A stretch of DNA of 64,000 nucleotides from DATFKA01 sp042095835 (GTDB lineage: Bacteria > Bacteroidota > Bacteroidia > Chitinophagales > Saprospiraceae). The notes beneath the pieces were generated by a model. The model was not told where the DNA came from. It searched no databases and saw nothing but the letters and a program-made list of their open reading frames with translations. Below are positions 25,100 through 33,967 of this stretch, one piece after another. The translations under genes and the position numbers were made by a program. Within the stretch, counting starts at the first letter, position 1. Each line of letters starts with the position of its first letter. The stretch spans positions 1-64,000 of the forward strand of contig JBELML010000006.1 in the NCBI GenBank assembly GCA_042095835.1. Direction: 5' to 3'.

Positions 25100-26599
25100 T
25101 TACTTCGTTGCTTTTATGAAAGCGTCGACATCTTTGTCAAATTGTATCAGAGAGGGCTCATGAGTGTACATCATATGTCCAGCCTCGTAATACTTCATAA
25201 TGATATTATCTCGAATCGAAGGATCTAGGCCCAAGTGATCTACCGTATGCTCTACACCGTAGAAGACGGTTGCTATATCGTAAATGCCATTCAGAATCAG
25301 CACCTTCATATTGGGAGCACGACTTAGTGCTGTAGCCATATCTGGTGCCGTATTAATCGCCGCTTGAGTACCCCAGCGATCATTTCCTACATGACTCCAA
25401 TCCCAGCGAAAGCCTGGTCGGCGTCCAGCAGTAATCGTATATAATGCCTCTTTGCTGACTCCCAAATCATTATGAAAGTAATCCAAAAAGCCTTGGATAT
25501 AAGCAGGCGAAATAGCCGAAGATTGTGGATCATAAGCTCCCGTTTGGCTGATGCCATCTTGATTAAAACCGGTATATCTAGAATCCAAACGACCTACGAG
25601 CTTTTGATCCTCCCGCATCATTTCAGCAAAAAATTCTCCATTAGTTACCCTTAGATCTGCCCGTATCCAGTAGTCGGTCTCCGTACCTGTATAATAAGCT
25701 AGTTTTTCTGCAATAGCTCTTTTTTGGGATTCGCCCAGACGAGCGCCTTTAAATAAAGCAGGGACATACTCCTCCTCGGTAAAGGTTCTGACTTCATCTA
25801 GAAAGGCAGATAGATCAGGGTTTTTATCCGGAATCTGGTCATGGTACCAAGCGGTAGCCGCATAGGTCGGAAAATGTACCACGTAGGGTAGATCATCTTC
25901 TGGTGGAAAAACAAGGGTGCGTAAATCAAATACTGCTGAAACCATAATCACGCCATTCATAGCTATGCCCTGACTCAGCAATCGATTCATTACTCCAGCA
26001 TTTCTAAAGGTGCCGTAGCTCTCTCCTAACAAATATTTAGGCGAATTCATACGACTATGATTGATCAAAAACTGAGTAACAAATAAGCTAATACTACGGA
26101 TATCCTGGTCTACACCCCAAAAGTCTTTAAAATCAGCCTTCCCTACTGGTACACTAAGCCCTGTACCGACGGGATCCATCATTACCAAATCTGCTACCTC
26201 TAGGATAGAATATTCATTATTCACCAATTCATAAGGTGCTGCCCGATTAAAATTGGGATCATCTACTGCGATGCGCTTGGGGCCTAAGACGCCCATGTGT
26301 AGCCAAAAAGAGGAAGAGCCCGGGCCACCATTATAAGCAAAAACAATAGGCCGGTTGGCTTCTGGATTCTTTTTTTCATAATAGGTGAAGCCAAAATTGG
26401 CGATAGGCTCGTTGTTTTCGTCCCGCACTTGCATGGTACCTGCATGAGCACTGAGTGCAATAGTTTTGCCTTTGATTTCCACAGATTGATCCGTAGTAGA
26501 TACTTCTGGCGCTGGAATCGGTTTCATTTTTGCTTTTTCTTCCTGGGCAGACAGGACGATTGGCAGCAAAAAGGCGAATAAGAGTACAAGTTTTTTCAT
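25100..26599 (-). CDS. Secreted S10 serine carboxypeptidase-like protein
   Basis: A 499-residue alpha/beta hydrolase. A signal peptide covers residues 1 to about 18 (LPIVLSAQ). The oxyanion segment NGGPGSSS is at 90-97, and the nucleophile Ser194 lies in LGESYGTFR. The acid is probably the Asp in ILNGIYDIATVF and the base the His in YYEAGHMMY, in the order expected for S10. The N-terminal ~60 residues form the extra strands typical of bacterial S10 proteins. It should remove C-terminal residues from peptides at acid to neutral pH in the periplasm or outside. The protein lacks a T9SS tail, so the periplasm is the likely location. Confidence 0.9.
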   Translation of the reverse strand: MKKLVLLFAFLLPIVLSAQEEKAKMKPIPAPEVSTTDQSVEIKGKTIALSAHAGTMQVRDENNEPIANFGFTYYEKKNPEANRPIVFAYNGGPGSSSFWLHMGVLGPKRIAVDDPNFNRAAPYELVNNEYSILEVADLVMMDPVGTGLSVPVGKADFKDFWGVDQDIRSISLFVTQFLINHSRMNSPKYLLGESYGTFRNAGVMNRLLSQGIAMNGVIMVSAVFDLRTLVFPPEDDLPYVVHFPTYAATAWYHDQIPDKNPDLSAFLDEVRTFTEEEYVPALFKGARLGESQKRAIAEKLAYYTGTETDYWIRADLRVTNGEFFAEMMREDQKLVGRLDSRYTGFNQDGISQTGAYDPQSSAISPAYIQGFLDYFHNDLGVSKEALYTITAGRRPGFRWDWSHVGNDRWGTQAAINTAPDMATALSRAPNMKVLILNGIYDIATVFYGVEHTVDHLGLDPSIRDNIIMKYYEAGHMMYTHEPSLIQFDKDVDAFIKATK

Positions 26600-26801
26600 A
26601 AGTGTATAATTTTTTGTTTTTTAGGCGGCTCAATAACAACTAAAAGTACAAAGTATAAAACAATAAGTTGATTCTAATCCTTATTTAGAAGAGCTCTAAC
26701 TTTTGGTTGTAAAATGCTCATTACAACATATTCCTCTTCCTTAGCTTTAGATTAAGGTAGACAGGTATTATTACATTAATATACAATTATCAACATAGCA
26801 A

Positions 26802-28697
26802 ATGGCAGAAATTGCAGGTATTATCATTCTTGGGATTGCAGCACAGTGGATCGCGTGGAAAATTAAAGTACCAGCTATATTACCCCTCATTCTAATTGGT
26901 TTGCTAGTTGGTCCATTGTCGATTTTCTATACCGACGATGGGCGCAAAGCCATAGAACCCATCTACGACGCAGCCACTGGAGATGGGCTATTCCCAGGTA
27001 ACTACTTATTTTACTTTGTTTCCCTAGCCATAGGCATTATCCTCTTCGAAGGCGGACTCACACTGAAACGTAAAGAAATTCGAGATGTAGGTCCTGTTAT
27101 TTTAAAGTTGACCACTTTAGGTAGTCTGATCACTATGGTAGGTGCTGGTTTGGCCGCTCATTATATCATGGGCTTAAGCTGGGCTATTTCCTTTTTATTT
27201 GGCGCCTTAATCATCGTGACTGGCCCTACCGTAATCGCACCGATTTTGCAGAATGTTCCTTTGAATAAGAACGTTTCGACGGTACTAAAATGGGAAGGCA
27301 TACTGATTGATCCGATTGGAGCACTGGCAGCGGTTTTGGTCTTTGAGTTTATTCAGTCATCAGACGGTGGCATGGCATTCACCTCCCATGCTTTAACTAC
27401 TTTTTTTAATATTATTTTAGAAGGTATTGCCTTAGGAGCTCTAGCGGGTTATGGGCTTTACGTTTTAATCAAGAATGACCTGATTCCGCATTATTTATTA
27501 AATGTATTCACCCTTGCCTCGGTGCTAGGTGTTTTTGTATTAGCAGAAAGCATTGTCCACGAAAGTGGCCTATTGGCGGTAGTGATCATGGGTACCGTGA
27601 TGGGCAACTTGGAAGTCCCACGACTCAATGAGATTCTCTCTTTTAAGGAATCGATGAGTGTCTTATTGATTTCTATGCTCTTCATCCTATTAGCTGCCAA
27701 TATCAATCTTGACGAGCTTATGCTCATTGTCAAAGATTGGCGCAGTTTCGCCCTATTTGGTTTTGTCGCTCTCATTTTACGCCCGCTAGTCGTCTTGGTG
27801 AGTACCCGACAGTCAGAGTTGAGTATACAAGAAAAACTTTTTATTTCCTGGGTTGGCCCACGTGGTATTGTAGCCGCAGGTATTGCCTCTCTTTTTGGCA
27901 TCACCCTGACAAAAAATGGCGTTCCCGGTGCAGAATACATCACGCCCTTAGTGTTTATGATTGTGCTAGGAACGGTATTATTGAATGCTACTACCGCTAG
28001 AATAGTAGCTAGAGCCTTAGGTGTCATCCAGGAAGATTCCGGCGGTATATTGATTGTGGGGAGTAGTAAAGCTTCTAGGATTATTGCGAAATATATGCAA
28101 GACCTCGGTCGTAGTGTGATCATCGTTGACAACAATGAAAGTAGCATTCGCAAAGCCCAAAACATGGACCTGGAAGCCCTGCATTCCAACCTTTATACAG
28201 AAGACCTCACAGAGAAGTTTGAGCTACTAGATGTAGGCTACCTAATTGCGATGACGAGTAGTAATGACGTCAATAATTATGCCCTTAAAAAATATAGAAA
28301 AGAGTTTGGAGAAAGAGGAAGCTATCGTCTTATTTCCTCCGAAGAATTGACTTTGCCGATGGCCGAGCGGCCTGTAGATGGACTCTTTTCTTATACAGAC
28401 GATTTCTTGAACCTCAATGAAGTGGCTCGTGACGATGATTCGATACATGAGCTCCCCCTATCTAGCATTGAGGAGCTAAAAGTCTATTTCCATCAACTAG
28501 CTCTAGATAAACAAGCCTTGCCTTTATTTATCAAAAATAAAGAGGGCGAAATCATCATCATGCCCAAAAATCTGGATGACCTGGAATTGGATGGTCAAGA
28601 TTTCCTTTTAATCTATATGGGGCATCAAATTGAGAAAGATCCAGATGTAGAAAACATCCTTAAGAAAAGTGATAAAGATCAAGATTTGCTGCATTAG
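26802..28697 (+). CDS. CPA-type cation:proton antiporter with RCK (TrkA-N) domain
   Basis: A 631-residue protein. About 12-13 helices (residues 1-400) form a Na+/H+ exchanger fold, with FEGGLTLKRKEI, LFGALIIVTGPTVIAPIL and WVGPRGIVAAGIASLFG as conserved antiporter segments. An NAD-binding TrkA-N/RCK domain follows at about 415-530 (GILIVGSSKASRIIAKYM, then VIIVDNNESS), then a TrkA-C-like region at about 555-620. It exchanges Na+ or K+ for H+ across the inner membrane, with probable gating by NAD(H) or a related nucleotide. Its 3' end overlaps the TrpF-like gene by 29 bp. Confidence 0.9.
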   Translation: MAEIAGIIILGIAAQWIAWKIKVPAILPLILIGLLVGPLSIFYTDDGRKAIEPIYDAATGDGLFPGNYLFYFVSLAIGIILFEGGLTLKRKEIRDVGPVILKLTTLGSLITMVGAGLAAHYIMGLSWAISFLFGALIIVTGPTVIAPILQNVPLNKNVSTVLKWEGILIDPIGALAAVLVFEFIQSSDGGMAFTSHALTTFFNIILEGIALGALAGYGLYVLIKNDLIPHYLLNVFTLASVLGVFVLAESIVHESGLLAVVIMGTVMGNLEVPRLNEILSFKESMSVLLISMLFILLAANINLDELMLIVKDWRSFALFGFVALILRPLVVLVSTRQSELSIQEKLFISWVGPRGIVAAGIASLFGITLTKNGVPGAEYITPLVFMIVLGTVLLNATTARIVARALGVIQEDSGGILIVGSSKASRIIAKYMQDLGRSVIIVDNNESSIRKAQNMDLEALHSNLYTEDLTEKFELLDVGYLIAMTSSNDVNNYALKKYRKEFGERGSYRLISSEELTLPMAERPVDGLFSYTDDFLNLNEVARDDDSIHELPLSSIEELKVYFHQLALDKQALPLFIKNKEGEIIIMPKNLDDLELDGQDFLLIYMGHQIEKDPDVENILKKSDKDQDLLH

Positions 28698-29316
28698 TAG
28701 CCTAGAAGAAGCTCAAATGGCCCAGGAAGCAGGGGCTGACGCGCTAGGTTTAGTGGGCCGCATGCCTAGTGGACCCGGCGTCATTAGTGATTCCTTGATT
28801 GCTCAAATTGCGGAGCACACCCAAGCTCCTACCAAGACTTTTTTGCTGACTAGTGAGACCACAACTCAAGCTATCATTGAGCACCACCAAAAAGTACAGA
28901 CGACGACCATTCAAATGGTTGACACCCTTGCTGAGGGTAGCTTCCAAGCTATTAAATCAGCCTTGCCCCAAACAGAGCTTGTACAAGTCATACACGTGGT
29001 CGATGAAAGATCAATTGACGAGGCCCTACAGGTTGCCACTCAGGTAGATTATTTACTACTAGATTCTGGTAATCCAAATCTCGCCGTAAAAGAGTTGGGC
29101 GGTACTGGAAGAGTGCATAATTGGGCAATCAGTAGACAGATTGTAGAACAGTCGCCTATACCCGTTTTCCTGGCAGGTGGACTCCGAGCATCCAATGTGC
29201 AACGCGCCATTGAGGAGGTACAACCCTATGGTTTGGATTTATGCTCAGGAGTGCGTTCAAATGGACAGCTTGATCCTGAAAAGTTAGCTGCTTTTTTCTC
29301 CGCTGCTCGGAAGTAG
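28669..29316 (+). CDS. trpF: TrpF-like protein (phosphoribosylanthranilate isomerase)
   Basis: A 215-residue (beta/alpha)8 protein. The general base is Cys7 in KIKICCISS (canonical KICGxT), and the general acid is Asp132 in LLLDSGN. GGTGRVHNW (144-152) and the phosphate loop FLAGGL (167-172) are also TrpF-like. In tryptophan synthesis TrpF converts phosphoribosylanthranilate to CdRP. The start is a GTG at 28669 inside the antiporter gene; later ATGs would remove Cys7. The second position of the canonical Cys-Gly is Cys here, and no other trp gene is nearby, so a changed substrate is possible. Translational coupling to the antiporter is likely. Confidence 0.78.
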   Translation: MIKIKICCISSLEEAQMAQEAGADALGLVGRMPSGPGVISDSLIAQIAEHTQAPTKTFLLTSETTTQAIIEHHQKVQTTTIQMVDTLAEGSFQAIKSALPQTELVQVIHVVDERSIDEALQVATQVDYLLLDSGNPNLAVKELGGTGRVHNWAISRQIVEQSPIPVFLAGGLRASNVQRAIEEVQPYGLDLCSGVRSNGQLDPEKLAAFFSAARK

Positions 29317-29426
29317 TCAATCCCGTATAAAAAGGGTATTCCTAAACCAATAAGGTAGATTCTAGGTCTAAGAAATGGGCTTCCTTTTCTCATTAATCCT
29401 ATTATTTACTACATTCACACCGATAC

Positions 29427-29450
29427 ATTGACTCACTGACTAATTAACTA
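29427..29450 (+). repeat. Short octamer run before the ROK gene
   Basis: Three consecutive 8-mers, ATTGACTC, ACTGACTA, ATTAACTA, ending 7 bp before the ATG at 29458. Only three units, so chance is possible. Confidence 0.35.
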
Positions 29451-29457
29451 CTAGAAT

Positions 29458-30369
29458 ATGCCAGCTCTTTGGGGAATAGACCTTGGTGGCACAAAAATAG
29501 AAGGTGCCATACTACGATCAGCAGATCATCCAGAAGTACTTACGCGCCTACGCGTACCAACAGAAAAGGAAAAAGGCTATGATCATATTATCAATCAAAT
29601 TGCTTTGCTAGTTGATAATATGCGCCAAGAAACCGGTCTGGAACCGACCAAAATTGGTTTTGGTACGCCAGGTGCCATTGATCCACCTACCCAACAACTC
29701 AAAAACAGTAATACCACCATTTTAAATGGCCGACCTTTTCTCAAAGATATTGAGACCAAACTTGGTATACCCATTTTGATGGCCAACGATGCCAATTGCT
29801 TTGCCATAGCGGAAGCACGCATGGGAATTGTCATGGACGAAGCACCGGATGCCAGAGTAGTCTTCGGCGTCATCATGGGTACCGGCGTAGGTGGTGGTAT
29901 TGTTTTTAATGGTCAAGTATGGAATGGTCTACAAGGAATAGGAGGAGAATGGGGACACTCTTTCCTCGATGAATCTGGTGGCGATTGCTATTGTGGGAAT
30001 GTAGGTTGTGTAGAAAGAATCATCTCTGGGCCTTCTTTAGAAAGGTATTATAAAAGCATATCTGGTCAAGAAAAACGGCTAAAAGAAATTATGCAGTTAT
30101 ATGAGAAAGATGTCGATTCGGCCGCTAAACAGACCGTTCATCGATTAATTCATTTCTTCGGCAAAGGAATCGCCAATATAGTGAACATTTTAGACCCAGA
30201 TGTAGTCATACTTGGAGGAGGCTTAGGAAATATAGATTTACTCTATAGTGAAGGAGTTGACATGGTGAAAAAGTTCGTCTTCAACCCTAGATTAGACACT
30301 AAGTTTCTCCAACCAAAGTTAGGCGATAGTGCCGGCGTTTTCGGTGCTGCATACTTGACAGCGGATTAA
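29458..30369 (+). CDS. ROK family sugar kinase
   Basis: A 303-residue ROK kinase with the ASKHA fold. The ATP phosphate-1 motif is GIDLGGTK (Asp8), the catalytic base is Asp111 in MANDANCFA, and the second ATP loop is IMGTGVGGGI. The ROK zinc site is complete: His167 in GGEWGHS and Cys177, Cys179 and Cys184 in CYCGNVGC. EWGH with Glu164 is typical of glucokinase, mannokinase or fructokinase branches. It phosphorylates a hexose with ATP in the cytoplasm. No DNA-binding helix-turn-helix is present, so it is not a repressor of the NagC/Mlc type. The exact sugar is not resolvable. Confidence 0.92.
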   Translation: MPALWGIDLGGTKIEGAILRSADHPEVLTRLRVPTEKEKGYDHIINQIALLVDNMRQETGLEPTKIGFGTPGAIDPPTQQLKNSNTTILNGRPFLKDIETKLGIPILMANDANCFAIAEARMGIVMDEAPDARVVFGVIMGTGVGGGIVFNGQVWNGLQGIGGEWGHSFLDESGGDCYCGNVGCVERIISGPSLERYYKSISGQEKRLKEIMQLYEKDVDSAAKQTVHRLIHFFGKGIANIVNILDPDVVILGGGLGNIDLLYSEGVDMVKKFVFNPRLDTKFLQPKLGDSAGVFGAAYLTAD

Positions 30370-30470
30370 AGTGAAGATCGGTCGATAAAAAAGGATCGTT
30401 TACAGAAAAAATATCCGTTCTGCGCATGCAACCTTTTAATTGTAGCGTTGTCTATAGTATAAAAGAAAAA

Positions 30471-30497
30471 AGAGCTGAGCTAAAGCTCAACTCTTTT
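30471..30497. terminator. Bidirectional intrinsic terminator
   Basis: Stem of about 10 bp with one mismatch (30471-30481 with 30484-30494). A-rich run on the left (30461-30470) and TTTT on the right, so it can work on both strands. About 100 bp after the ROK gene. Confidence 0.65.
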
Positions 30498-30549
30498 CTA
30501 CTTCGTTTGACACAAAGAAAGTTTTTTCATACTAATCCGAATATTGTAG

Positions 30550-30580
30550 GCCTGTTGTATTAAATCAACAGGCTTTTTTT
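30550..30580 (+). terminator. Intrinsic terminator, plus strand
   Basis: Perfect 8-bp stem GCCTGTTG/CAACAGGC (30550-30557 with 30566-30573) and a run of seven T (30574-30580). The cleanest plus-strand terminator of this spacer. Confidence 0.85.
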
Positions 30581-30649
30581 GTTACGTCAAAATTAAGACA
30601 AGTTTTCTTTTTTTCAAAAAATTTTCCCATTCAGACAAAAAAAACAATA

Positions 30650-30692
30650 ATCACCAAAAAAAGCGGTGAGTAACCAAATATTACCCACCGCT
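30650..30692 (-). terminator. Intrinsic terminator of the HExxH-PD40-barrel gene
   Basis: Stem AGCGGTG/CACCGCT (30662-30668 with 30686-30692) plus 4 further pairs after one mismatch. On the minus strand it is followed by a U-tract (A run at 30655-30662 on plus). It starts 35 bp after the minus gene's stop. Confidence 0.8.
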
Positions 30693-30726
30693 AGTTCTTG
30701 TTAGACACCAAAAATTTGGTCTGTTT

Positions 30727-33700
30727 TTACCATCCAGGTATTATGTTTACACCAAAAGAACCGTTTGCACCCTTGAATAAGGGGACGGCGTAGTACGGCT
30801 CTACAATAAGTGCGCCAAAAACATTAGCTCTTACCGATGCTCCTACACTAAAAACAGGTGTCGCATCTGAAAAGCCCGATAAATTCTGATCTGTATCAAA
30901 TTGCTCTCCACTAAACCAAGCCAAACCACCGTCTACAAAAAAGTTGAGATCCGTAAACAAGAAGCCGGACTTAATCAAGGCTAGCTGCTCTGGTCCACTA
31001 AATGGAATACGTACCTCAAAGTTGGATACAATCAATTTAGAACCAAATAGATTATCCTCCGCAATCTGACCATTTACAATCAAACTTTCTCTACTCTCTC
31101 CATTGAAGCCCCGTACAAACCACGGACTTCCTACATAATAAGGGAAGAGGGCCTGTACATCAGCGGCATCGCCATAACGCCCCAAATGCATCGCTCGGAA
31201 AGCAAGGGCTATCGGTTTAATAAAGCGATATACTCTGAAATCAGCTGTAGCTGCGAAATATTCAAAATCTCCCATGTATTGCCTTCCGCCCACTCTGAAC
31301 CGATGACCATCTAAAGGCGCTGTGAGACCAAAACTTGATTTATCTCCAACTGCGGCACCTCCAAAACTAAATAGATTAAAACCAGGAGGCGCATCTTGTC
31401 GGTTGCGGTCTTGGTATACCAGTCGCCCAAAGGAGTCATAGTAGTTATCAAAGCGGACGATACTCTGACTGTAGATCGCAAAATCCACATCTGCTTCCAG
31501 TCTAAAGGTTCTACTCAATGGCAACTGAGTAAACAAACCTACCTTATCTTCGAAAAAGCGGTTCACCTCAAAGACCCAGTGCTCAAATCTGGCATCTCCG
31601 CAGCCATCGCAAGGTATAGGATCCAAACCCGCAAACCCACCTCTGGTCGAGCGGAAAGGGATATGAGATAAGGAAGCACCCCAATTTACCCGATGTTTTC
31701 TATTCAAATAAGCTACTTGGCCTCCAAAGTCTTGAATCTCGCCATTCATAGCCAGACTCCCGAAAATTTGATTATTCCCTAAGATATCGCTAAAAAGAAG
31801 ATCAATGGCACCTGCCAATCCCGTAGTCGTGCCGAAAGTATTACTGCTACCGACACCCACTCCTGCGCCACCACCTATATAATCCAATTTGAATTGTGAT
31901 TTATACTCTTTGGGCTGCGTCACTACCGCTGTTTGGTTATAAGCACCTCCCATATCCTTGATCTGGGCATCTACTGGAGATTCAATTTTACTATTCACCC
32001 GAGGTAACATCGCGGCCTCGAAAGTTACCTCTTGAGGATCAACTGGCTTGTTCAATAAGTCTCTATTTCTTGCTCGATATATGCTATAGCCTCGATTATT
32101 ATACAGCGTATATAAAACCCGCTCTTGTTTCCGCTCCAAGCTGATCGCTGGCGAATATTGCGAGATACCACTGATTCCAGTCGGCACTTCTGTCAACTGA
32201 TAAACGTCTTCCGTACCTAATTCATACCTGTACATATTGCGATAACCATCGCGATTGGAGAGAAAGAAAATATCTCCATTGGCATCGATTTGAGGATTTA
32301 GATTATCGGCCCCTGGAAAAACTCTAAAGTGCTCAACTGCTCTATTGGCCATATCCATCATCGCCAAATTGAAGGTCAATTTTCCTAGGGTACGGCCTTC
32401 ATTCCAAGCCAACTCATCAGTTGAGAATACAATAGAATTGCCATCCTCGCTCCAGCTTGGGTGAAGTTCTGAATAGATATCATTGGTCAGCTGCGTAAGG
32501 CGTTCGGTACGAATATCGAAGAGATACAAGTCTGTCTGTCCTTCCTTTTTACCAGAGAGTAAAATAGAACGTCCATCTGGAGACCATGCCGGATTGGAGA
32601 AAGCTGGCAGATCTTTAATCCCTTTGCTACGCAGCGTTTTTCCTTTGTCGACATCTTTGATGATCAGTACATTTTTGCCTTTAGCAAAACCTACAAAAGC
32701 GACCTTTTCACTATCGGGTGACCAAGTACCTGCAGATTCGATCAGGTTGAAATCATCGACATTTCCAGAGCGATTAGAGCTAGCTAATGTTTTGATAATT
32801 TTACCCGAAGAAACACTCGCCAAAAAGATATCTGTAGAGAATAAATTCTTTTCTGATAAGAAAATCACGTAGCGACCATCCGGACTTATGGCGGGGGAAA
32901 TATTCATGCGACCACCATCTCTGGTATCGAGTATAGACTGTCCCACAATACCTTCTTTTTTGCCTTGTACATAAGGTTGAAGCTGTTGCTTGAGCGCATC
33001 AATCCAAAGCTTAGACAAATCTTCTCTTTTGATACCGAAGGTGCGGATACAGGCGGCCTCTACGCCATAGAGGGCAATATTTTGGAAGAAAGGCTGAATC
33101 TTTTCATCGCCTGCTAAACCAGTGAGGAAGACCCAAAAGGCATGACCATAACGATAAGGGAAGTACTTTGGACTTTCCATCTGCTTCATGGTAGGAACAT
33201 CATCGTTGAGTACAGCATCGCGCATCCACATGGCCGTATGCGGGCTCACACTACCGATTGATAAATACTCTGCCATACCTTCTACAATGTATAGCGGCAG
33301 ATTGCCCAGATTCTGAATCGAGGTCGAATCTCCATTCAAAACTGTATTAAACTGAAAGGCGTGCACCAATTCGTGCCCCAAAACTTGTATGGTTGCTTGG
33401 TTAGAAAGTGCTACCGGCATGATCACCCTATTCTTGAAGGCTTCGGTCACCCCGCCTGTACCGACACCGATCGCCCCTCTAATTGCATTCGTCTGTTGAA
33501 AATCGGCATGATCATTATAAAAAATGAGCGGATTATTTGGAGGCAGGTTCTTCCCTAAGATATTGCGATGAAAGTCATACCATATCTCAGAGTAATTGAT
33601 TAAATCATTTTTTACACCCTCATTTTTAGTGTAGGTATATACATCGAAATGCTCAGATTGGGTGACATCAAAATCAAAGCTTTCGTAGACGGCTTTGTTT

Positions 33701-33780
33701 CTTCCAAAGTATTGACCTGCTAGGTCACCAGTACTTGCTAGTGCTAGCAGCAGGAATAGATATTTATAATTTCGATTCAT
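30727..33780 (-). CDS. HExxH peptidase-like domain + PD40 propeller + outer-membrane barrel
   Basis: About 1017 residues in three parts. Signal peptide 1 to about 22. Residues about 30-260 are a gluzincin-type metallopeptidase-like domain with His136-Glu-Leu-Val-His140 and a downstream EGMAEY (Glu167, Glu171). Residues about 290-560 hold TolB-like PD40 repeats (ISPDGRYVIFLS, WSPDGRSILLSG, PSWSEDGNSIVFS). Residues about 640-1017 are beta-rich with alternating aromatic residues, like an Omp85/BamA-type barrel, ending in Trp. It is probably an outer-membrane protein. The start at 33780 gives a signal peptide directly; the ORF runs 9 codons further up. Proteolytic activity is inferred from the motif. 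Confidence 0.8.
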   Translation of the reverse strand: MNRNYKYLFLLLALASTGDLAGQYFGRNKAVYESFDFDVTQSEHFDVYTYTKNEGVKNDLINYSEIWYDFHRNILGKNLPPNNPLIFYNDHADFQQTNAIRGAIGVGTGGVTEAFKNRVIMPVALSNQATIQVLGHELVHAFQFNTVLNGDSTSIQNLGNLPLYIVEGMAEYLSIGSVSPHTAMWMRDAVLNDDVPTMKQMESPKYFPYRYGHAFWVFLTGLAGDEKIQPFFQNIALYGVEAACIRTFGIKREDLSKLWIDALKQQLQPYVQGKKEGIVGQSILDTRDGGRMNISPAISPDGRYVIFLSEKNLFSTDIFLASVSSGKIIKTLASSNRSGNVDDFNLIESAGTWSPDSEKVAFVGFAKGKNVLIIKDVDKGKTLRSKGIKDLPAFSNPAWSPDGRSILLSGKKEGQTDLYLFDIRTERLTQLTNDIYSELHPSWSEDGNSIVFSTDELAWNEGRTLGKLTFNLAMMDMANRAVEHFRVFPGADNLNPQIDANGDIFFLSNRDGYRNMYRYELGTEDVYQLTEVPTGISGISQYSPAISLERKQERVLYTLYNNRGYSIYRARNRDLLNKPVDPQEVTFEAAMLPRVNSKIESPVDAQIKDMGGAYNQTAVVTQPKEYKSQFKLDYIGGGAGVGVGSSNTFGTTTGLAGAIDLLFSDILGNNQIFGSLAMNGEIQDFGGQVAYLNRKHRVNWGASLSHIPFRSTRGGFAGLDPIPCDGCGDARFEHWVFEVNRFFEDKVGLFTQLPLSRTFRLEADVDFAIYSQSIVRFDNYYDSFGRLVYQDRNRQDAPPGFNLFSFGGAAVGDKSSFGLTAPLDGHRFRVGGRQYMGDFEYFAATADFRVYRFIKPIALAFRAMHLGRYGDAADVQALFPYYVGSPWFVRGFNGESRESLIVNGQIAEDNLFGSKLIVSNFEVRIPFSGPEQLALIKSGFLFTDLNFFVDGGLAWFSGEQFDTDQNLSGFSDATPVFSVGASVRANVFGALIVEPYYAVPLFKGANGSFGVNIIPGW

Positions 33781-33912
33781 ACAGTAGATGTGTTGTAGTG
33801 TTTTCATTTTAATACGTCAATGAGTTCAGGTCTCATTGGGTCTATCGTTTTTATTATCAACGTTATTTTATAGGGAGCTAGACGTATAAAAGTGAGCCAT
33901 TGGCCGTTAAAA

Positions 33913-33943
33913 TTGTCTTAAAGGATTTTAGTACGTAAGTTTA
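33913..33943 (+). promoter_or_regulatory. Probable promoter of the M14 carboxypeptidase gene
   Basis: TTG (33913-33915), 20-base spacer, TAAGTTTA (33936-33943), seven of eight to consensus TAnnTTTG. It is 24 bp upstream of the start codon. Confidence 0.55.
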
Positions 33944-33967
33944 CTGACAAAAAGTAAGTAAATCAAG

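Larger units (their letters stand above)
30370..30726. other. Convergent spacer with three terminator-like hairpins
   Basis: 357 bp between the ends of the ROK gene (plus) and the HExxH-PD40-barrel gene (minus). It holds the hairpins listed at 30471, 30550 and 30650. No gene seen. Confidence 0.6.

Noticed and set aside
27491..28189. 232-codon minus-strand ORF inside the antiporter gene
   Set aside because: Antisense shadow; the plus frame carries a full antiporter and RCK domain.
30498..30580. Small RNA gene between the two terminators after the ROK gene
   Set aside because: The terminator is good, but no consensus promoter was found in front of it, so a second terminator of the same transcript is simpler.
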